From Candidatus Hydrothermarchaeum profundi (GTDB taxonomy: Archaea > Hydrothermarchaeota > Hydrothermarchaeia > Hydrothermarchaeales > Hydrothermarchaeaceae), in contig MTMF02000009.1 of NCBI GenBank assembly GCA_002011125.2, positions 1,580,989 to 1,644,988 on the forward strand: a stretch of DNA of 64,000 nt, in the 5' to 3' direction. A program made the translations under genes and the position numbers. The notes under the pieces were generated by a model that was not told the DNA's origin, made no database searches, and saw nothing but the letters and a program-made list of their open reading frames with translations. Each line of letters begins with the position of its first letter. Position 1 is the first letter of the stretch. Shown here one piece after another: positions 14,124 to 23,406 of the stretch.

Positions 14124-16076
14124 TCACCTTGGTATCTTATCTAGGATATCTTGGATATGCGGGAATTTATCTTTCATATGCGGAAAGTGCATCGCCATCA
14201 TAAACTCTGTCTGGAAATCAGGATCTACTGTAAGCTCTATATATCTAATTCTTCTCGCTATTTTATCAGCTTCCTTTCTCTTTTGTTTATTTAATAGTGC
14301 TATCCTAGCACCGTCTCCCGCTGCATTCCCGATTGCCTTTACTTTTTTAAGATCACAATCTGGGAACATGCCTATTACCATACTAGCTTCTTTATCTATG
14401 TAACTTCCAAAGGCACCGGCTAATAAAACTCTGTCTACTTCATTTACTCCGTATCTCTTCATTAGAATCTTGCTACCTGTGTAAAGTGCTGCTTTTGCTA
14501 ACTGCATTGCTCTAACGTCGCCTAAGGTAACAGTGATATCTTTATTGATAGAAGTCTCTTCTTTCCAAGCAAGTACGTATTCTGGCTCCCCTTTTTCATT
14601 CTTCCGTATTCTCTTGGTTTTCTCTTGCAAATCCATGTTAAACGTGCCGTTCTTCTTTATTATGCCGGCTTTGAACATCTCAGCTATAACTTCTATTATA
14701 CCAGAGCCGCATATACCTCTCGCATCTATTTTCTCAATATGGGTATGCCAGTCTGCTTTTCCAATTACCTTGTACTTAGGCTCTAATGTCTCGGGATCTA
14801 TTCTAACTCTTTCTATTGCTCCTGGAGCAGCTCTCATACCAAATTTTATCTGTGCTCCCTCAAATGCGGGTCCAGTAGCGCATGATGTAGAAAATAGTTT
14901 TTCTTTGTTTCCTAGAACTATCTCACCATTTGTACCTATATCTATTATAAGTTGAAGAATATCCTTTTTATGAGGCTCTGTTGCAACTACGACACCCATG
15001 TTGTCAGCGCCTACGAAACCGGCCTCGTTAGGCAGTACATGTGCGTATGCCCCTGGAGCTGCCTTTAGACCCATATCCCTCGCCTTTACGTCTACTGAAT
15101 GATGAGTCGCAGGCGGGAATGGAGCAAGTCCTACATATTCAGGATTAATATCTAAGAATATATGGTGCATGCAAGTGTTTCCTACCAACACAAGCTCAAG
15201 GATGTCTTCAGGAGTAAGCCCAACTTCCTTAGTAACGTTTTGTATGATTTTGTTTAATCCCTTCTTGATTGCCTCGTTCATCTTTTTTAGTCCGTCTTCG
15301 TGAGTCATCGCATAAGTAATCCTAGCCATTACGTCCTCTCCATACGGTACTTGAGGATTCATCATAGAATCTACTGCAAGGACCTTGCCGGTATCTAAAT
15401 CTGTTAGATAGCCTACCACAGTAGTTGTACCCACATCTATAGCTAACCCAACTCTCTGCTCATGATATCCTGGTCGGATATTTACGATCTCCTTATCATA
15501 TCTTACATCTACTGTAACTTTCCACTCTCCTTCTCTGAGAACATCAGGCAGTCTCTTTAACACCATGTAATCAATAGTCAAATTCTTTAAATTGTGGATA
15601 TCGCTAAGTCCTGCCATCAGCCTCTCTAAGTCGCCCACCGGATCTTCAAGTGTTGGAGGGTTTAGTTCAAGATAATATTTTTTGATAACTGGATCTAGTC
15701 TTATTTTTATATCGGCAGCAGTCTTTCTGACAATCTGCCCTCCACCCCGGCTTTCCTCCGGTACAAAGACTAATAAGTCGCCATGAATCGTAGTATTACA
15801 GGATAGTCTATAGCCAGATTCGATTTCTTCTTTTGTGAGTTTTTTCTTTTCTTGTTCTAACAGAGGCGATGTATGTTTCATGCTGGATTCAATACCGAAT
15901 TTCTCGAAGAATCCCTCGTGAATCTGCACCTTGCATTTCCCACAAGTTAATTTACCACCGCATACCGACTCGATGTCAACTCCTAATTCTTGAGCGGCCT
16001 CTCTTATCGTTTTTCCGTCTTCTACCTCTCCGCGTCTGCCAGATGGTTGGAAAATGACCTTATGCATCTCCACCAT
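14124..16076 (-). CDS. Corrinoid activation protein: [2Fe-2S] ferredoxin fused to ASKHA ATPase (RACo/MtoD-like)
   Basis: This 650-residue protein begins with a plant-type [2Fe-2S] domain with C39, C45, C48 (CGGKLTCGKC) and a fourth cysteine near residue 92. A linker follows, then an actin-like ATPase core starting LAIDVGTTTVVG (about 210) with later DIGTNGE and AGAFG motifs. This is the architecture of bacterial-type reductive activators of corrinoid proteins (RACo, MtvD/MtoD-like), which use ATP and a low-potential electron to return Co(II) to Co(I). Archaeal RamA instead carries two [4Fe-4S] clusters, so this is the bacterial-type solution. It sits between the corrinoid protein gene and MtrH. 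GGAGAG precedes the ATG at 16076. Confidence 0.92.
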   Translation of the reverse strand: MVEMHKVIFQPSGRRGEVEDGKTIREAAQELGVDIESVCGGKLTCGKCKVQIHEGFFEKFGIESSMKHTSPLLEQEKKKLTKEEIESGYRLSCNTTIHGDLLVFVPEESRGGGQIVRKTAADIKIRLDPVIKKYYLELNPPTLEDPVGDLERLMAGLSDIHNLKNLTIDYMVLKRLPDVLREGEWKVTVDVRYDKEIVNIRPGYHEQRVGLAIDVGTTTVVGYLTDLDTGKVLAVDSMMNPQVPYGEDVMARITYAMTHEDGLKKMNEAIKKGLNKIIQNVTKEVGLTPEDILELVLVGNTCMHHIFLDINPEYVGLAPFPPATHHSVDVKARDMGLKAAPGAYAHVLPNEAGFVGADNMGVVVATEPHKKDILQLIIDIGTNGEIVLGNKEKLFSTSCATGPAFEGAQIKFGMRAAPGAIERVRIDPETLEPKYKVIGKADWHTHIEKIDARGICGSGIIEVIAEMFKAGIIKKNGTFNMDLQEKTKRIRKNEKGEPEYVLAWKEETSINKDITVTLGDVRAMQLAKAALYTGSKILMKRYGVNEVDRVLLAGAFGSYIDKEASMVIGMFPDCDLKKVKAIGNAAGDGARIALLNKQKRKEADKIARRIRYIELTVDPDFQTEFMMAMHFPHMKDKFPHIQDILDKIPR

Positions 16077-16078
16077 AC

Positions 16079-16762
16079 TTAGATCTCTCCTTTCTTTTTC
16101 ATTTCTCTCAAGGTTGATACCATCCTTAGGGCTTCTGAAAGAGCATTGCTGGCATCTGGAGCATATCCGTCTGCACCATACTTTTTGGCTATATCCTCGG
16201 ACAAGGGGGCTCCGCCAAGAAGGATCAAGACGTTTGGGTTCTTTTCTTTGATTTTTTCTACTACTTTTTTCATTCCAACCATAGTGGTTGTCATCATAGC
16301 AGACAGAGCGACAATATCAGAATCAGTTCTCATCTGCTCTTCTACGAATTTCTCTAATGGAACATCCTTTCCAAGGTCGTGGACTGTAAATCCAGCAGTT
16401 TCAAACATGAGCTTTACTATGTTCTTTCCTATGTCATGCACGTCTCCTTCTACCGTACCAATGACTACTTCTCCTTTTAACCTCTCTTTACTTTCGTCGA
16501 TCTTGACATGGGGTCTAAGTATATCCAATCCAGCGTAAAGGGCATCTGCGCACATTAGAACTTCTGGAACAAAGTACTCATTTTTCTCAAAGAGATCACC
16601 TACAACTTCCATTCCTGCAGCAAGTCCTTCGAAAATTCCTTCGTTGGCGTCAAACCCGTTTTTTATCCACTCTTCTGCGGCCTTTTTAACCCTCTCTTCA
16701 TCATAATTAATTACCCCCTCCTTGAGTTCCTCTAAAAGCTCCTTCTTTTTATCTTCACTCAT
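16079..16762 (-). CDS. Corrinoid methyl-carrier protein 2 (MtoC/MtvC-like)
   Basis: This 227-residue protein has an N-terminal helical cap followed by the B12 domain with DVHDIG (H109 ligates cobalt), the TTTMVGM loop and GGAPLS. It carries the methyl group from the upstream UroD-family enzyme to the MtrH protein of the same operon and is reactivated by the ASKHA protein encoded 3 nt downstream. It is a paralogue of the protein at 7016 and shares the GGAPLS and DVPLEKF blocks. Its placement inside a full operon makes it the best candidate hub for all UroD-family enzymes in the window. Confidence 0.94.
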   Translation of the reverse strand: MSEDKKKELLEELKEGVINYDEERVKKAAEEWIKNGFDANEGIFEGLAAGMEVVGDLFEKNEYFVPEVLMCADALYAGLDILRPHVKIDESKERLKGEVVIGTVEGDVHDIGKNIVKLMFETAGFTVHDLGKDVPLEKFVEEQMRTDSDIVALSAMMTTTMVGMKKVVEKIKEKNPNVLILLGGAPLSEDIAKKYGADGYAPDASNALSEALRMVSTLREMKKKGEI

Positions 16763-16774
16763 TTTACATCACTC

Positions 16775-17797
16775 CTATGAAAGTTTTCCATATTTTTCAG
16801 TAGCTTCAACAAGTGCTTTCATATTTTCTGGTGGAACGTCTGGCCAGATGTCACATCCAGGCCATATGCCGTTAACGCCTTTTTCAATCACATCTTTAAC
16901 CGCATTTTCTACATCTTGTACTGTGCCCTGGACTAGTACATTATAAGGATCTAAGTTACCTAACAATATCGTATCATCCCCTATCTTCTGTCTCGTTTGA
17001 ACTAAATCATTCTTTTGGTCAACACTTATTGCATCTGCGCCACATTCATTCATTAGCTCAACTATTGGATTTGTATTTCCACATATGTGAAGGATCCTTG
17101 GCGCTTCAATTCCTTCTATGGTCTTAATTAAATGAGGCTGAACTAGTGTTTTAAACATTCTGGGACTAATAACATCCGAAGGTGCTCCCATTTCTCTGAT
17201 CGTAATATAATCGGCACCTGCTTCTTTTTCTAGTTTGGCGACTCTGGTAGCAACGTCTACTAATCCAGTTAAAATCCTGTTTACATCATCTGGCCTTTTG
17301 AAAGATATTTTTAGAAGCTCATTAAGATCCATTATCTGCCCGGCTAGAGTGAATGGTCCAAGAACATATGATCCAATTGGAACTTCATCCCCAATATCAT
17401 CTTTAAGCAACCCTATGACCTCTTTAATCATTGGGAGTCTTCCTCTTTCTTCAAGATCATCAGGGATATTAACTTCATCTCCCGCTTTCACCAGCTTTGT
17501 TTTTATAGTTGGATAAAGTATATTGTCCTCAACATGAGCATACCAGTTGATTTCAGATCCCAAAGCCTCTGCTTCTAGACATAAGTCGAATGGCACTACT
17601 GCGCACTCGTACCCATATAGCTTATAAGTTGATGCCGCGAGCTTTGCCATATCTTCCGCGTTTTTATGCACTTCTGCAAACTTTATGTTGTACTTTTTCA
17701 TTCCCTCTACCGTGACGTTCCCCATTCCACTAAAACACGGTACCCGGTCTATTTTTTCCTTTTTAAGTAATCCTAAAACTCTTTCTTTTGGTGTCAT
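16775..17797 (-). CDS. UroD-family corrinoid methyltransferase 3, first structural gene of the four-part system
   Basis: The ATG at 17797 is chosen because GGGAGAG lies 8 nt upstream and the protein then begins MTPKERVLGLL, like the paralogue at 18548. The 340-residue product has zinc residues H237 and C239 (HICGN) and C315 (PGCD). It should demethylate the substrate and methylate the corrinoid protein encoded next, 12 nt downstream. Operon order methyltransferase-corrinoid-activase-MtrH parallels Mto/Mtv demethylation systems. An upstream ORF of 28 codons ends in ATGA overlap with this start, so translation may depend on it. Methoxylated aromatics are a plausible substrate, not a demonstrated one. 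Confidence 0.88.
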   Translation of the reverse strand: MTPKERVLGLLKKEKIDRVPCFSGMGNVTVEGMKKYNIKFAEVHKNAEDMAKLAASTYKLYGYECAVVPFDLCLEAEALGSEINWYAHVEDNILYPTIKTKLVKAGDEVNIPDDLEERGRLPMIKEVIGLLKDDIGDEVPIGSYVLGPFTLAGQIMDLNELLKISFKRPDDVNRILTGLVDVATRVAKLEKEAGADYITIREMGAPSDVISPRMFKTLVQPHLIKTIEGIEAPRILHICGNTNPIVELMNECGADAISVDQKNDLVQTRQKIGDDTILLGNLDPYNVLVQGTVQDVENAVKDVIEKGVNGIWPGCDIWPDVPPENMKALVEATEKYGKLS

Positions 17798-17880
17798 CTT
17801 ATTTCTCTCCCGATATTCAAAATTTTTCTTCTGCACCATGTGGAACATTTTTTCTTGCTATAGAATATAGAATTCCACAT
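17794..17880 (-). CDS. Possible 28-codon leader peptide upstream of methyltransferase operon
   Basis: An ORF from the ATG at 17880 has an excellent ribosome-binding site (AAGGAGGA, 6 nt away) and encodes 28 residues rich in Lys, Arg and aromatic residues, with two cysteines. Its TGA overlaps the methyltransferase ATG as ATGA. Its start codon lies inside one arm of an 11-bp inverted repeat. This arrangement fits a translated leader that controls downstream translation, though it may equally be a short real protein or a chance ORF. Confidence 0.5.
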   Translation of the reverse strand: MWNSIFYSKKKCSTWCRRKILNIGREIR

Positions 17881-17883
17881 GGT
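17835..17883 (-). promoter_or_regulatory. 11-bp inverted repeat in the operon leader
   Basis: ACCATGTGGAA (17835-17845) is the exact inverse of TTCCACATGGT (17873-17883), with a 27-nt spacer that holds a smaller CTATA-GAA-TATAG stem. In the mRNA the hairpin would sequester the leader-ORF start codon. As DNA it could be an operator. Candidate TATA boxes lie at 17911-17922 and 17931-17940. Confidence 0.6.
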
Positions 17884-18031
17884 CTTCCTCCTTACCCTCT
17901 CTTAAACTGATATTTAAATTTTACTGATAATTTTAAATACTATTTACAAATAATCACTTATTGGTTGAACAAAAATACATATAAATTGGTATTAAAATTT
18001 ATAAAAATTAGACAAATTCCAAGGGAAGAAT

Positions 18032-18541
18032 ATGTTAAAGATAGATGAAAAAGATATAAAAATTTTAAGATGCATTGACGAAGTAGGAAACTCAAATATC
18101 GATGAAATTGCTAAGATGACCAATATCTCCCGCTCCACTATTCACTACAGACTGAAGAAATACCAAGAGTCAGGTATAATTAAGGGAACATTAGTGGATT
18201 TAGACCCTATAGAACTTGGATTAGATATAACCGCGATAATCCTCGTAAATGCCGTTTATGAGAAGATATATGCAGAAGAACTTGGAGAAAAGCTATCAAA
18301 AATACCGGGTGTTATATCTGTATATTATGTTCTTGGTGGAGTAGACTTTATACTTATTTGCAAAGCTATGGACCGAGAAGACCTCAAAAGAGTTTTAAGA
18401 GACATCAACTCAACGGAAGGTGTAATAAGGACAGGGACCCACTTTGTCGCTGCAACTATCAAAGAAGAGAAAAGGATCTTAGTTAATTACCCAGAAGAAA
18501 TGCTTAAAAAACTTTTTTATTCTAAGTTGAACAGGAAGTGA
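18032..18541 (+). CDS. Lrp/AsnC-family transcriptional regulator
   Basis: This 169-residue protein has an N-terminal winged helix (about 5-60, ISRSTIHYRLKKYQESGII as the recognition region) and a C-terminal RAM ligand-binding/oligomerisation domain (from about 70). It is divergent from the leader of the four-part operon and 6 nt upstream of methyltransferase 4, so it probably controls both directions. A TATA-like CATATAAAT lies about 50 nt upstream, and AAGGGA precedes the ATG. Lrp-type regulators usually sense amino acids or small metabolites. The ligand here is unknown. Confidence 0.9.
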   Translation: MLKIDEKDIKILRCIDEVGNSNIDEIAKMTNISRSTIHYRLKKYQESGIIKGTLVDLDPIELGLDITAIILVNAVYEKIYAEELGEKLSKIPGVISVYYVLGGVDFILICKAMDREDLKRVLRDINSTEGVIRTGTHFVAATIKEEKRILVNYPEEMLKKLFYSKLNRK

Positions 18542-18547
18542 ATTCTT

Positions 18548-19549
18548 ATGACACCCAAAGAGAGATTTATGAAGGCTCTGAACCTTCAAAAAGTTGACAG
18601 GCCACCTGTCACCTGCGCTAATCAAACCGCCACCCTTGATCAAATGGAGAAAATAGGGATTTACTGGCCAGAGGCGCACAAAGACCCTTTCAAAATGGCT
18701 AGATTAGCTGCGGCTGCGTGGGAACAATTAGGACTAGAAGGCGCTGGAGTCCCCTTTTGTCAAACAGTTGAAGCAGAAATTTTTGGATGCGAGATAAAAT
18801 GGGGCAGAAAGAAGACAGATATTCCTCAGGCACCCTCTAAGGGATACAAATCCCCTGATGGAGTAAAGGTTCCAGAAAACATTTTAGAGAAAGGCAGAAT
18901 CCCGGTTGTCCTGAAAGCTATTGAGCTACTTAGCGATAAATATGGAGGAGAAATCCCCATATATGGGCATGTGATAGGCCCTTTCTCCCTAGCAGCACAT
19001 TTAGCAGGAATGGAAAAGATCATGGTAACCGCATTCAAGAACCCAGATGTTGTTAACGAGTTCACTCATCTCGGGGTTGATACTATAGCTGAATACGGGA
19101 ATGCGATGTTTGATCATGGAGCAGATGTAGTAGTAATAGAGAATATGTTTGCTTCTGTAGATATAATGGGGCCCCAAGGGTATGCTAGAGTGGCTGCTCC
19201 ATATGATAAGGAATTGATAAACAAGTTGAAGGGACCTACAGTACTCCATGTATGTGGAAATGGGACTTTGATCATAGAAGACATGATAAAGACGGGTGCA
19301 ACATGTATAAGCATCGATAGTAGAACCGATGCTAAAAAATCGGTTATTGCTGCAAAGAGGAAGGCTGCAATAATGGGGAATGTGGATACCATGAAGGTTC
19401 TCACGTATGGAACACCTGAGGGAGTGAAAACTGATACTATGAGGGCAATCGAAGCAGGTATCGACATAGTTGCTCCGGGTTGCGCTATTTCTCCTTTAAC
19501 TCCTAACAAGAATCTAAAGGCGATGGTGGATACCGTTAAGATGTTATAA
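18548..19549 (+). CDS. UroD-family corrinoid methyltransferase 4
   Basis: This 333-residue protein, with zinc residues H234 and C236 (HVCGN) and C312 (PGCA), is closest in start and length to the enzyme at 16775 (both begin MTPKER). It follows the Lrp gene by 6 nt, and an AGGAAG site lies inside that gene's end. No corrinoid protein gene accompanies it, so it must use a shared one. Together with three paralogues it suggests that several methylated substrates feed common carriers, or that one copy passes methyl groups on to a thiol acceptor as MtaA does. Confidence 0.88.
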   Translation: MTPKERFMKALNLQKVDRPPVTCANQTATLDQMEKIGIYWPEAHKDPFKMARLAAAAWEQLGLEGAGVPFCQTVEAEIFGCEIKWGRKKTDIPQAPSKGYKSPDGVKVPENILEKGRIPVVLKAIELLSDKYGGEIPIYGHVIGPFSLAAHLAGMEKIMVTAFKNPDVVNEFTHLGVDTIAEYGNAMFDHGADVVVIENMFASVDIMGPQGYARVAAPYDKELINKLKGPTVLHVCGNGTLIIEDMIKTGATCISIDSRTDAKKSVIAAKRKAAIMGNVDTMKVLTYGTPEGVKTDTMRAIEAGIDIVAPGCAISPLTPNKNLKAMVDTVKML

Positions 19550-19617
19550 AAACCATTTCGCTACTTTTTTATATTAAACTCTCAATTAACCACAAGTAAG
19601 TTGACGTAGTGATAAAA

Positions 19618-21336
19618 ATGGCAAGAGTCAGAATTACCGATACTACCTTTAGAGATTCTCATCAATCCCTCCTCGCTACTAGAATGAGGATGAGGGATAT
19701 GATCCCCATCATCGAAAAAATGGACGAGGTAGGATTCTTCTCCTTGGAAGTGTGGGGTGGTGCAACTTTTGATTCATGTATACGATATCTGAATGAGGAT
19801 CCCTGGGAAAGGATAAGAACTTTCAAAAAATATATGAAAAAGACTCCTACCCAAATGCTCTTACGAGGACAGAATCTTGTGGGTTATAGACATTATCCTG
19901 ATGATATCGTAGAAAAATTTGTCGTAAAATCTGCAGAAAACGGAGTGGATATATTTAGGATTTTTGATGCACTCAACGATATAAGAAACATGGAATTTTC
20001 AATAAAGATAGCGAAAAGAGAAGAAGCACATGTTCAAGGAGCAATTTGTTATACAATTAGCCCTGTTCATACTATTGAGTCCTTTGTGGATATGGCGAGG
20101 AAGTTAGAAGAACTGGAATGCGACTCTCTGTGCATAAAAGATATGGCAGGATTGATCTCCCCAAAGGCATCTTACGATCTCATTAAAGCCTTAAAAAAAG
20201 AAATAAGTATACCTATAGACCTTCATTCCCATTGCACCTCTGGTATGGCTCCAATAAGCTATTATTCCGCATGCCAAGCCGGGGTGGATATACTAGATAC
20301 TGCTCTTTCACCTCTCGCTTGGGGGACCTCACAGCCTCCAACAGAGAGTATAATCGCCTCGCTCAAGGGGACTCCATATGACACCGGGCTTGATTTAGGT
20401 GCTTTAGAGGAGGCAACTGCTTATTTCAAGGAGATTCGGCAAAAATATTCTAGCTTAATAGATCCAATATCGGAACTCGTGGATATAAACGTCCTTCTTT
20501 ATCAGATTCCTGGAGGAATGTTATCTAACCTTATATCACAATTAAAAGAACAGAATGCTTTAGATAAATATGATGAGGTTTTGGAAGAAACGCCGAGAGT
20601 TAGAGCAGACCTCGGATACCCTCCCCTTGTCACTCCGAGTAGTCAGATAGTTGGTATTCAGGCTGTGATGAATGTAATACTTGGAGAGAGATACAAGGCG
20701 ATCACTAAAGAAGTTAAAGATTATGTGAAGGGTTTATACGGTAAACCTCCCGGGCAGATAAATGACAGTTTAAAGGCAAAGATCCTCGGAGATGAGGAAC
20801 CCATTGAGGTAAGGCCTGCTGACCTACTTGAGCCTCAGTATGAATTAATGAAGAGAGAGGCTGAAAAACTTGGTATTGTAAAGAAAGAGGAAGATATACT
20901 AACCTACGCATTATTTCCATCTATTGCCCCTAAGTTCTTAAAAGGGGAAATCCGAGAAGAACCGTTGAAACCTCCAGCAGAACAGGCTGCCTCTGAACAA
21001 GGAATACCCACAGAATTTAGAGTCGAAGTAGATGGAGAATCTTATTCAGTGAAAGTGGAGCCTATTGGAGGTTTTATGGATATCGCAGAAATTGAGAAAA
21101 AAAAGGTACCATCAAAGCCCTCAGAAGGAGCCGTAATTGCTCCAATGCAGGGCCTAGTTTTGAAGTTAAAGGTTAAAGTAGGTCAAACTGTTAAAAAAGG
21201 GGATGTCGTAGCTGTATTAGAAGCAATGAAGATGCAAAATGATGTCCATGCTCATAAGAGTGGTATCGTAGAAGAAATATTCGTTACAGAAGGATCGACG
21301 ATACCAGCTGGAACCGCGCTTATGGTGATAAAATAA
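19618..21336 (+). CDS. pycB: Pyruvate/oxaloacetate carboxylase subunit B (carboxyltransferase + biotin carrier)
   Basis: This 572-residue protein begins with the carboxyltransferase barrel (RITDTTFRDSHQSLLATRMR, with DxH-type metal ligands HSH later). It then has a PycB conserved region and ends with a biotinyl domain whose lysine lies in EAMKM, about 40 residues from the end. Together with PycA (21886) it makes the alpha4beta4 archaeal pyruvate carboxylase that converts pyruvate to oxaloacetate for biosynthesis. A Na+-pumping decarboxylase role would need membrane subunits, which are absent. The ATG at 19618 gives the family's usual N-terminus; a GTG nine bases earlier is less likely. Confidence 0.93.
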   Translation: MARVRITDTTFRDSHQSLLATRMRMRDMIPIIEKMDEVGFFSLEVWGGATFDSCIRYLNEDPWERIRTFKKYMKKTPTQMLLRGQNLVGYRHYPDDIVEKFVVKSAENGVDIFRIFDALNDIRNMEFSIKIAKREEAHVQGAICYTISPVHTIESFVDMARKLEELECDSLCIKDMAGLISPKASYDLIKALKKEISIPIDLHSHCTSGMAPISYYSACQAGVDILDTALSPLAWGTSQPPTESIIASLKGTPYDTGLDLGALEEATAYFKEIRQKYSSLIDPISELVDINVLLYQIPGGMLSNLISQLKEQNALDKYDEVLEETPRVRADLGYPPLVTPSSQIVGIQAVMNVILGERYKAITKEVKDYVKGLYGKPPGQINDSLKAKILGDEEPIEVRPADLLEPQYELMKREAEKLGIVKKEEDILTYALFPSIAPKFLKGEIREEPLKPPAEQAASEQGIPTEFRVEVDGESYSVKVEPIGGFMDIAEIEKKKVPSKPSEGAVIAPMQGLVLKLKVKVGQTVKKGDVVAVLEAMKMQNDVHAHKSGIVEEIFVTEGSTIPAGTALMVIK

Positions 21337-21367
21337 ATTCTAAAATATTTAGTGGGAGGTGGAAGCC

Positions 21368-21829
21368 ATGGTATTCCAAAAATTGCTGTCAGGTAAAGAT
21401 ACTGTCAAGTTTGTTGAGAATATAATTTATGAAAAAAAGCAGATCCAAGATGTAGGAGTTGATCTTACTGTAAATTCTATAAGCATACTTCAAGGTCCGG
21501 GTTCCGTCGACTTTGGCGGGAGTGAATTCAAGAGAGGTGAATTGAAAAAGTATCCTTTCTGGAAGCCTGAAGGAGAAAAGTATGGTTGGTGGCATCTTGG
21601 AGCTGGGCAATACATTGTGACATATAATGAAAAAATAAATATCCCTAAAGGATGGATAGGAGTACTCCAACCTCTAGACCGTATTATTGAGAACGAATGC
21701 TTCCATCCTACTTTAGTTATCTCTGGTACTAAGCACCCGCTTAATACTGTACTTAGCGTTGGAGCAGCAGGTATAAATATAAAACAAAACGCTAGGATTT
21801 CGAGGTTACTGCTTTTCAAAGTGGAATAA
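21368..21829 (+). CDS. dCTP deaminase/dUTPase-fold protein
   Basis: This 153-residue protein (ATG at 21368, preceded by GGGAGGTGG) resembles the trimeric dCTP deaminase/dUTPase family: a QDVGVDLTV strand, the [14 protein letters not shown] strand and a C-terminal [14 protein letters not shown] segment. The usual serine-rich nucleotide motif and the family's C-terminal tail are not recognisable, so it may be a diverged or non-catalytic member. It lies between the two pyruvate carboxylase genes on the same strand (31 nt after pycB, 56 nt before pycA), an odd place for a nucleotide enzyme. Confidence 0.6.
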   Translation: MVFQKLLSGKDTVKFVENIIYEKKQIQDVGVDLTVNSISILQGPGSVDFGGSEFKRGELKKYPFWKPEGEKYGWWHLGAGQYIVTYNEKINIPKGWIGVLQPLDRIIENECFHPTLVISGTKHPLNTVLSVGAAGINIKQNARISRLLLFKVE

Positions 21830-21885
21830 TCCGAAGACTGAAAAAGAAATCTTTTTTTATATATGAACTAATTAAAAAAAATACT

Positions 21886-23379
21886 ATGTTTGATAAGGTT
21901 CTAGTAGCTAACAGAGGGGAAATAGCTATTCGTATAATGAGAGCATGCAGAGAGCTCGATATTAAAACAGTGGGAGTTTTCTCGGAAGCAGATAAATATT
22001 CTCTTCACGCTAAGTATGCAGACGAGGCGTATTTCATAGGCCCTTCCCCACCTAGCCAAAGCTATCTTAATATTGATACGATAATAGATGTAGCCCTTAA
22101 ATCAGGAGCTGAGGCAATCCATCCGGGATACGGCTTTCTCGCAGAAAACTGGAAGTTCGCTAAGGCATGTGAAGACGCTGGGATTAAGTTTATTGGCCCT
22201 AGCAGCACTGCAATAAAAAAAATGGGAGATAAAATTGAGGCAAGAAAAATAATGAAAAAGGCAGGCGTACCTATAGTTCCCGGATCAGATGACAAAATTG
22301 AAAATGCTGATGAAGTCTTAGAGATTGTTGAAGAAATTGGATTCCCCATCGTGTTAAAAGCTTCTGCAGGTGGAGGGGGAATTGGGATGAAAATAGTTAA
22401 AAGAGAGGAGGATCTTCAGCGGATTATTGATTCCACTAAATCTGTTTCGAAATCCGCGTTTGGGGATGGCACGCTCTTCGTAGAAAAATACCTACAAGAT
22501 CCCAGGCATATTGAATTTCAGATCCTTGCAGATGACAAAGGTAATACGATTCATATAAATGAGAGGGAGTGCACTATCCAGCGACGGCATCAAAAGCTTA
22601 TTGAAGAAACGCCGTCGCCAATCATGACCGAAGATTTAAGAAACGAGATTGGTGCATTAGCTGTTAAGGCGGCAAAATCTATCAACTACGAAAATGCAGG
22701 TACTGTTGAATTCATATACTCGGAGGGCAACTTTTATTTTTTAGAGATGAACACCCGGTTACAAGTTGAACATCCAATAACAGAGCATACAACAGGAATA
22801 GACCTCGTTAAAGAGCAGCTAAGGATAGCTGCCGGGGAAGGAATGAGTCAAACTCAAGATGAAGTGGTAATGCGGGGCCACGCAATGGAGTGCCGAATAA
22901 ACGCAGAGGATCCCTTAAATGACTTTACACCTTCCCCAGGAAAAATTACTAAATATCGATCTCCTGGTGGACCCGGTGTGAGAGTTGATTCTGGTGTTAG
23001 GATGGGATATACTATTTCACCTCACTATGACCCTATGATCTCCAAGCTCACAGTCTGGGGTAGGAATAGAGAGGAAGTCATAGCAAGGATGAAAAGGGCT
23101 TTAAGTGAATATATTATTGCAGGTGTAACAACTAATATACCATTTCATAAAGCTGTAATGGACAATGAGGCCTTCAGAAGAGGGAAAATAACAACTAACT
23201 TTATCGAAGAGCAGAATATAATAAAAGAGATACCTAAAGTAATAGAGGCCGATAGAGTCAGAGAAGCACGATTAGCTGATTTCTTCAGAGAAGATAGACG
23301 AGTAGTAGCAATATCTACTGCAGTAAGTTCCTATATGGAGATGGCCAAAAGAAAGCAACAGCCCAAAGGTGAAGGATAA
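21886..23379 (+). CDS. pycA: Pyruvate carboxylase subunit A (biotin carboxylase)
   Basis: This 497-residue biotin carboxylase shows the expected order: N-terminal domain ([20 protein letters not shown]), ATP-grasp with the glycine-rich loop [12 protein letters not shown] (about 160-171), the RRHQKLIEE block and the catalytic [10 protein letters not shown] signature about residue 288, then the C-terminal domain. It carboxylates the biotin on PycB with ATP and bicarbonate. Its C-terminal tail beyond residue 455 extends slightly past stand-alone AccC. Its genomic pairing with pycB makes pyruvate rather than acetyl-CoA the likely final acceptor. Confidence 0.94.
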   Translation: MFDKVLVANRGEIAIRIMRACRELDIKTVGVFSEADKYSLHAKYADEAYFIGPSPPSQSYLNIDTIIDVALKSGAEAIHPGYGFLAENWKFAKACEDAGIKFIGPSSTAIKKMGDKIEARKIMKKAGVPIVPGSDDKIENADEVLEIVEEIGFPIVLKASAGGGGIGMKIVKREEDLQRIIDSTKSVSKSAFGDGTLFVEKYLQDPRHIEFQILADDKGNTIHINERECTIQRRHQKLIEETPSPIMTEDLRNEIGALAVKAAKSINYENAGTVEFIYSEGNFYFLEMNTRLQVEHPITEHTTGIDLVKEQLRIAAGEGMSQTQDEVVMRGHAMECRINAEDPLNDFTPSPGKITKYRSPGGPGVRVDSGVRMGYTISPHYDPMISKLTVWGRNREEVIARMKRALSEYIIAGVTTNIPFHKAVMDNEAFRRGKITTNFIEEQNIIKEIPKVIEADRVREARLADFFREDRRVVAISTAVSSYMEMAKRKQQPKGEG

Positions 23380-23406
23380 GATTCTAAATATTTCTAAGTG
23401 TTTACT

